Positions 61,101 to 64,000 of a DNA stretch of 64,000 bases are shown here, piece after piece (positions within the stretch are counted from its first letter, which is position 1; each line of letters opens with the position of its first letter). The DNA is from Sclerodactyla briareus (Eukaryota > Echinodermata > Holothuroidea > Dendrochirotida > Sclerodactylidae), in the NCBI GenBank assembly GCA_026419785.1, contig JAODTK010005309.1:186001-250000 (forward strand). Reading direction: 5' to 3'. Under the pieces are notes generated by a model, which ran no database searches, was not told the DNA's origin, and was given only the letters and a program-made list of their open reading frames with translations. The position numbers and the translations under genes were made by a program.

Positions 61101-61381
61101 CAGGGTTCCTGCACTCCTGGGCCCTCAATTTTCATAGTTTTTTCATGATAAATAAAGAATTTTCCATGACCTTCTCTATGAACATCTAAGCCCTCCAAGA
61201 GAGAGCCAAAGCAACAATAGCAACAGCTGTGAGAAAGTGACAATATCACTTCAGGAAAATTTCCATGACTTTCCTATGACTAAAAAAAAATTTTCACCAA
61301 ATTGTCAAACTTATTCAGGCCTGGATTTTATTGATGAAATTCATGACTTTTTTCCAGGTTTTTCAGGACCGCGAGACCTTG
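61101..61381 (+). mobile_element. hAT-like MITE, copy 2
   Basis: Begins CAGGGTTCCTGCACTCCTGG and ends ...CGCGAGACCTTG, with interior 'TTTCCATGAC' phrases and CAGGCCTGGATTTTAT as in the copy at 54,669. The right end is damaged and no target duplication is clear. Confidence 0.6.
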
Positions 61382-64000
61382 AGTGGAGTTCAGCTTGGCG
61401 ATAAATGTTGGACTGTACAGTATACTGTTTGTTCACGGTAAGGTATTTTCCATGTCAACATGATCACCCATTTAGCCATGTTAATGAGGTTGGAACTTGC
61501 AACACACCATGTGACTCGTGTTGACTACTGAGCCAAGTATGAGCTCAGCAATTATTAGAGTAATAGCATTCTGACGTGCAACATAATTCGTCGATAAGAA
61601 ATAAAAGCAAAGTATAACTTGAAACTATCAATCTTATAAATGTTGAATAACTAGCGATGGGTTTCCCTAATGAGTGTTTTGGTATATAGCCACCTATTTT
61701 CTCAGTCAGAGCAACTTCTGCTAGGTCAGTATAATTAGGAACTTCAACAATTACATCTTTTTTTTCCAAGATTGGTCAAAAGCTTGAATGAATGCCATTC
61801 TTAACAGGCTTGACATCTCATCAGACAATTTGCTGACTTGCTTTCCGTTCGGAGATAAGATGTGGCTCCAACAGTCCCTGCTATGTAAAATATTCCTCTC
61901 ATTTTAAACATTCTGTGACATTGAGAGGTTGCGAGGTCGGTATTTTATTCACTAATAAAACATGTGCTTAAGAGCAATGAACCTTCCGGGATCCGTATTA
62001 TATAACCCAGGAGTGCTTCCAATCACTTGTTTACAAAAACCCAACCTGTTCATAGGGAGGAATCAGCCAACTGTATTCAGGGGGCATGTGACTTTTATAA
62101 TCGAGAGCAATGGTTGTGACACAGCACAACAGTAAATCTTCTGTTACAAACTATTCTGCTGACTTTTGTTGAACAACTTTCGACTCAAATGGACTGGATT
62201 CTGTGACATAACTTATAACACAGATTTGTACATTTCATAACATGGCAATCATTTTGGGATCCGCTGGATCTCACCTTAGTGTCAGCATCACCCATTGATA
62301 GCTCGAATATGGGAATATAAAGGTTGGCAGTTTACCGACCTGTCTCATTATTTATGTTTTTGGGGGGGGGGGGTTTGGGGGAAGGGGGCACTCGTTGTAA
62401 GCTAACGTATCAGTCCTCACATGAATTCATCTGGGCTATGCGTATCTAATACGGGAACTACACATATTTTACTTCTCCTATTCCTTTACCGGCCGAGATT
62501 CGGTACGTGGCTGTGAGGACTGGAATAATTAAAGATGCCATTCGCTCACAACCGCCAGCAGGGTGCACGAACAGTGGCGATGGATTCCGTGACTCCATTA
62601 TCTACTGCACAATATTCTCATGCTCAAAGTCATCGCTACTCTAGGTCACATCAAAGCAGCGTCACCTTCTAATTAAGTCCGCTCTTTGTGTTCATGGAAA
62701 AAAATTCTTTGTCTGTTCATTGCCCTTGTGAATTGTGATTTTGGGTGTAACAATCTAGTCACCATTGTCAATGATAAGCCAACACTTGTTTGACAATACT
62801 CCTATTTGCTACTTTTTTATGATTTCTGTTGGCTCTAACATTTCAGCACGTAAATTAACTCGGGACTATATTTCGAGCGGGTGCTGAATCTCGTAACGGC
62901 AGAAAGATCTGATGCCTAGTGACTGCCTATTATTTTTCCAGGCAAACTTGGTTGTCCCTTTGTAGGAAGGCAAGGTTTAACGATGCATACCACAGGTGTG
63001 TCATGCAGTCCATTGTAGTTTCCCCAATATATTACTGGGTCCTCGGGTCCCCCCTTCAGTCCTCTACCACAGATGGGTATGTTCCTTCTGTCCCTGATTT
63101 CCGAGTTTATAGAATTTTATGGGTGCAACATTGAATGATTCATTTCTTGAGTTACATATAGTTATAATATGATGAAGGTAAACACTGAATAGTAGATTTA
63201 AATTTAGTAATAAGAACCAATGATCATTTTTATTTGCATCCCTGTCTGACCAGTCACTATCACCAAATTTCTGTGACAAAATCAAACTTGATTACACTTC
63301 ACATCTTAGGTCAATGCTAGTGAGTAATATTTTTGGTAATATATTACCTTGGGCAAGATGCAACCAACTGTGCAAATGCTGATGACTCATAGCTTAGTGT
63401 ACAAAAATCCTGAAGTCCATGTGTTTTCACACCACAATATAAAGCTGATTTGTTGTAAGCTGATTTGTTTTCCCGCCTTCAGGACTTATTTTGTCTCTTT
63501 ATAACAGGGTTTCCCAGAGAACATTTCAACACTAGATATTAAAGGGAACATTTCAACATTGGAAATTAAAGTTTCATTCAGCCCCTGAAATATTTGAGAA
63601 AATAGGCATCAATGATATTGAAAATGAATGCCATCATACGATACTCTCTACAAGACGAACTCCAGTCAAAATTACAGCACTCAAATTAATTCTATTTTAG
63701 TTTACAATAGTGATCAGTCCCCAAATTGTTCAAGAGACGCCTGCCACAAAGATGTATATGTTTTGCCACAGGGACTCTTTCATGGAATTGAATGTTGACC
63801 TGATCTATCGTTTCAATGGATTTCATATCATTGTACTTCTTGTATCAGTCAATACAATAGATAACACCACAGTGTGGAGGGCTGTGGCTGGAAATGATGG
63901 ACATGAAAGAAGGCTGATGGAACTTTTAACTCAATAGTCTACTACAGCAGCCCCAGTGGAAACTTGCCGAATACAACACCTGGGTCTGATTTGCAATCTG
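61382..64000. other. AT-rich DNA, no gene recognised
   Basis: A G run at 62,361-62,385 is the only simple repeat of note. The minus-strand WNK kinase-domain exons expected upstream of this gene were looked for by their usual DFG/DLG and APE-type text and were not found, so they should lie beyond the window. Confidence 0.4.

Overview
This is a eukaryotic nuclear window: long AT-rich non-coding stretches, spliced exons with GT/AG borders, several satellites, SINE- and MITE-like repeats, poly-G runs and a YR retrotransposon. The mix (DIRS-type element, tRNA-derived SINE with a GTGCCCTTRGRCAAGGCA-like tail, hAT-like MITEs, 'GACCTTTGACCT'-style repeats, many G10-G20 runs) suggests a marine invertebrate, most likely a deuterostome such as an echinoderm. 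That placement is inference.

The only cellular gene I can defend runs on the minus strand from about 58 kb down to about 28 kb. It encodes the C-terminal half of a WNK (with-no-lysine) protein kinase. Exons at 54,573-54,494, 52,977-52,762, 49,070-48,909 and 47,974-45,622 have canonical splice sites and matching phases. They carry the second CCT-like domain, a Gln/Pro-rich region and two RFQV motifs, the docking signal for SPAK/OSR1-type kinases. A likely C-terminal exon lies at 29,175-28,524. Weaker upstream exon candidates are at 58,168-57,873 and 56,756-56,712. The kinase domain is not in the window and should lie beyond 64 kb. Single-base frame breaks occur in almost every coding exon, which points to an unpolished long-read assembly, though a pseudogene cannot be excluded.

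The intron between 45,621 and 29,176 is about 16.4 kb. It contains a GC-rich, minus-strand DIRS-type tyrosine-recombinase retrotransposon (about 37.6-45.3 kb). Its gag-like region, reverse transcriptase/RNase H and tyrosine recombinase are recognisable but frame-broken, and about 150-bp inverted repeats flank it. A separate 36.08-36.45 kb palindrome lies just outside.

Positions 1-20.4 kb are a repeat mosaic: a ~465-bp duplication, a 282-bp duplication, a ~2.1-kb tandem duplication (4.6-8.8 kb) with G+C-rich 'CCCGCCCGCGTGCATGGAAA' modules and an inverted third partial copy, two blocks of a ~76-bp satellite (9.6-11.56 and 15.97-17.16 kb) around a ~960-bp duplication with GGAT microsatellites, a ~95-bp near-pure G tract (18.27 kb) and a ~140-bp satellite (19.29-20.42 kb). 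From 20.4 to 28 kb and from 58.5 to 64 kb I find no gene, only the scattered repeats listed.
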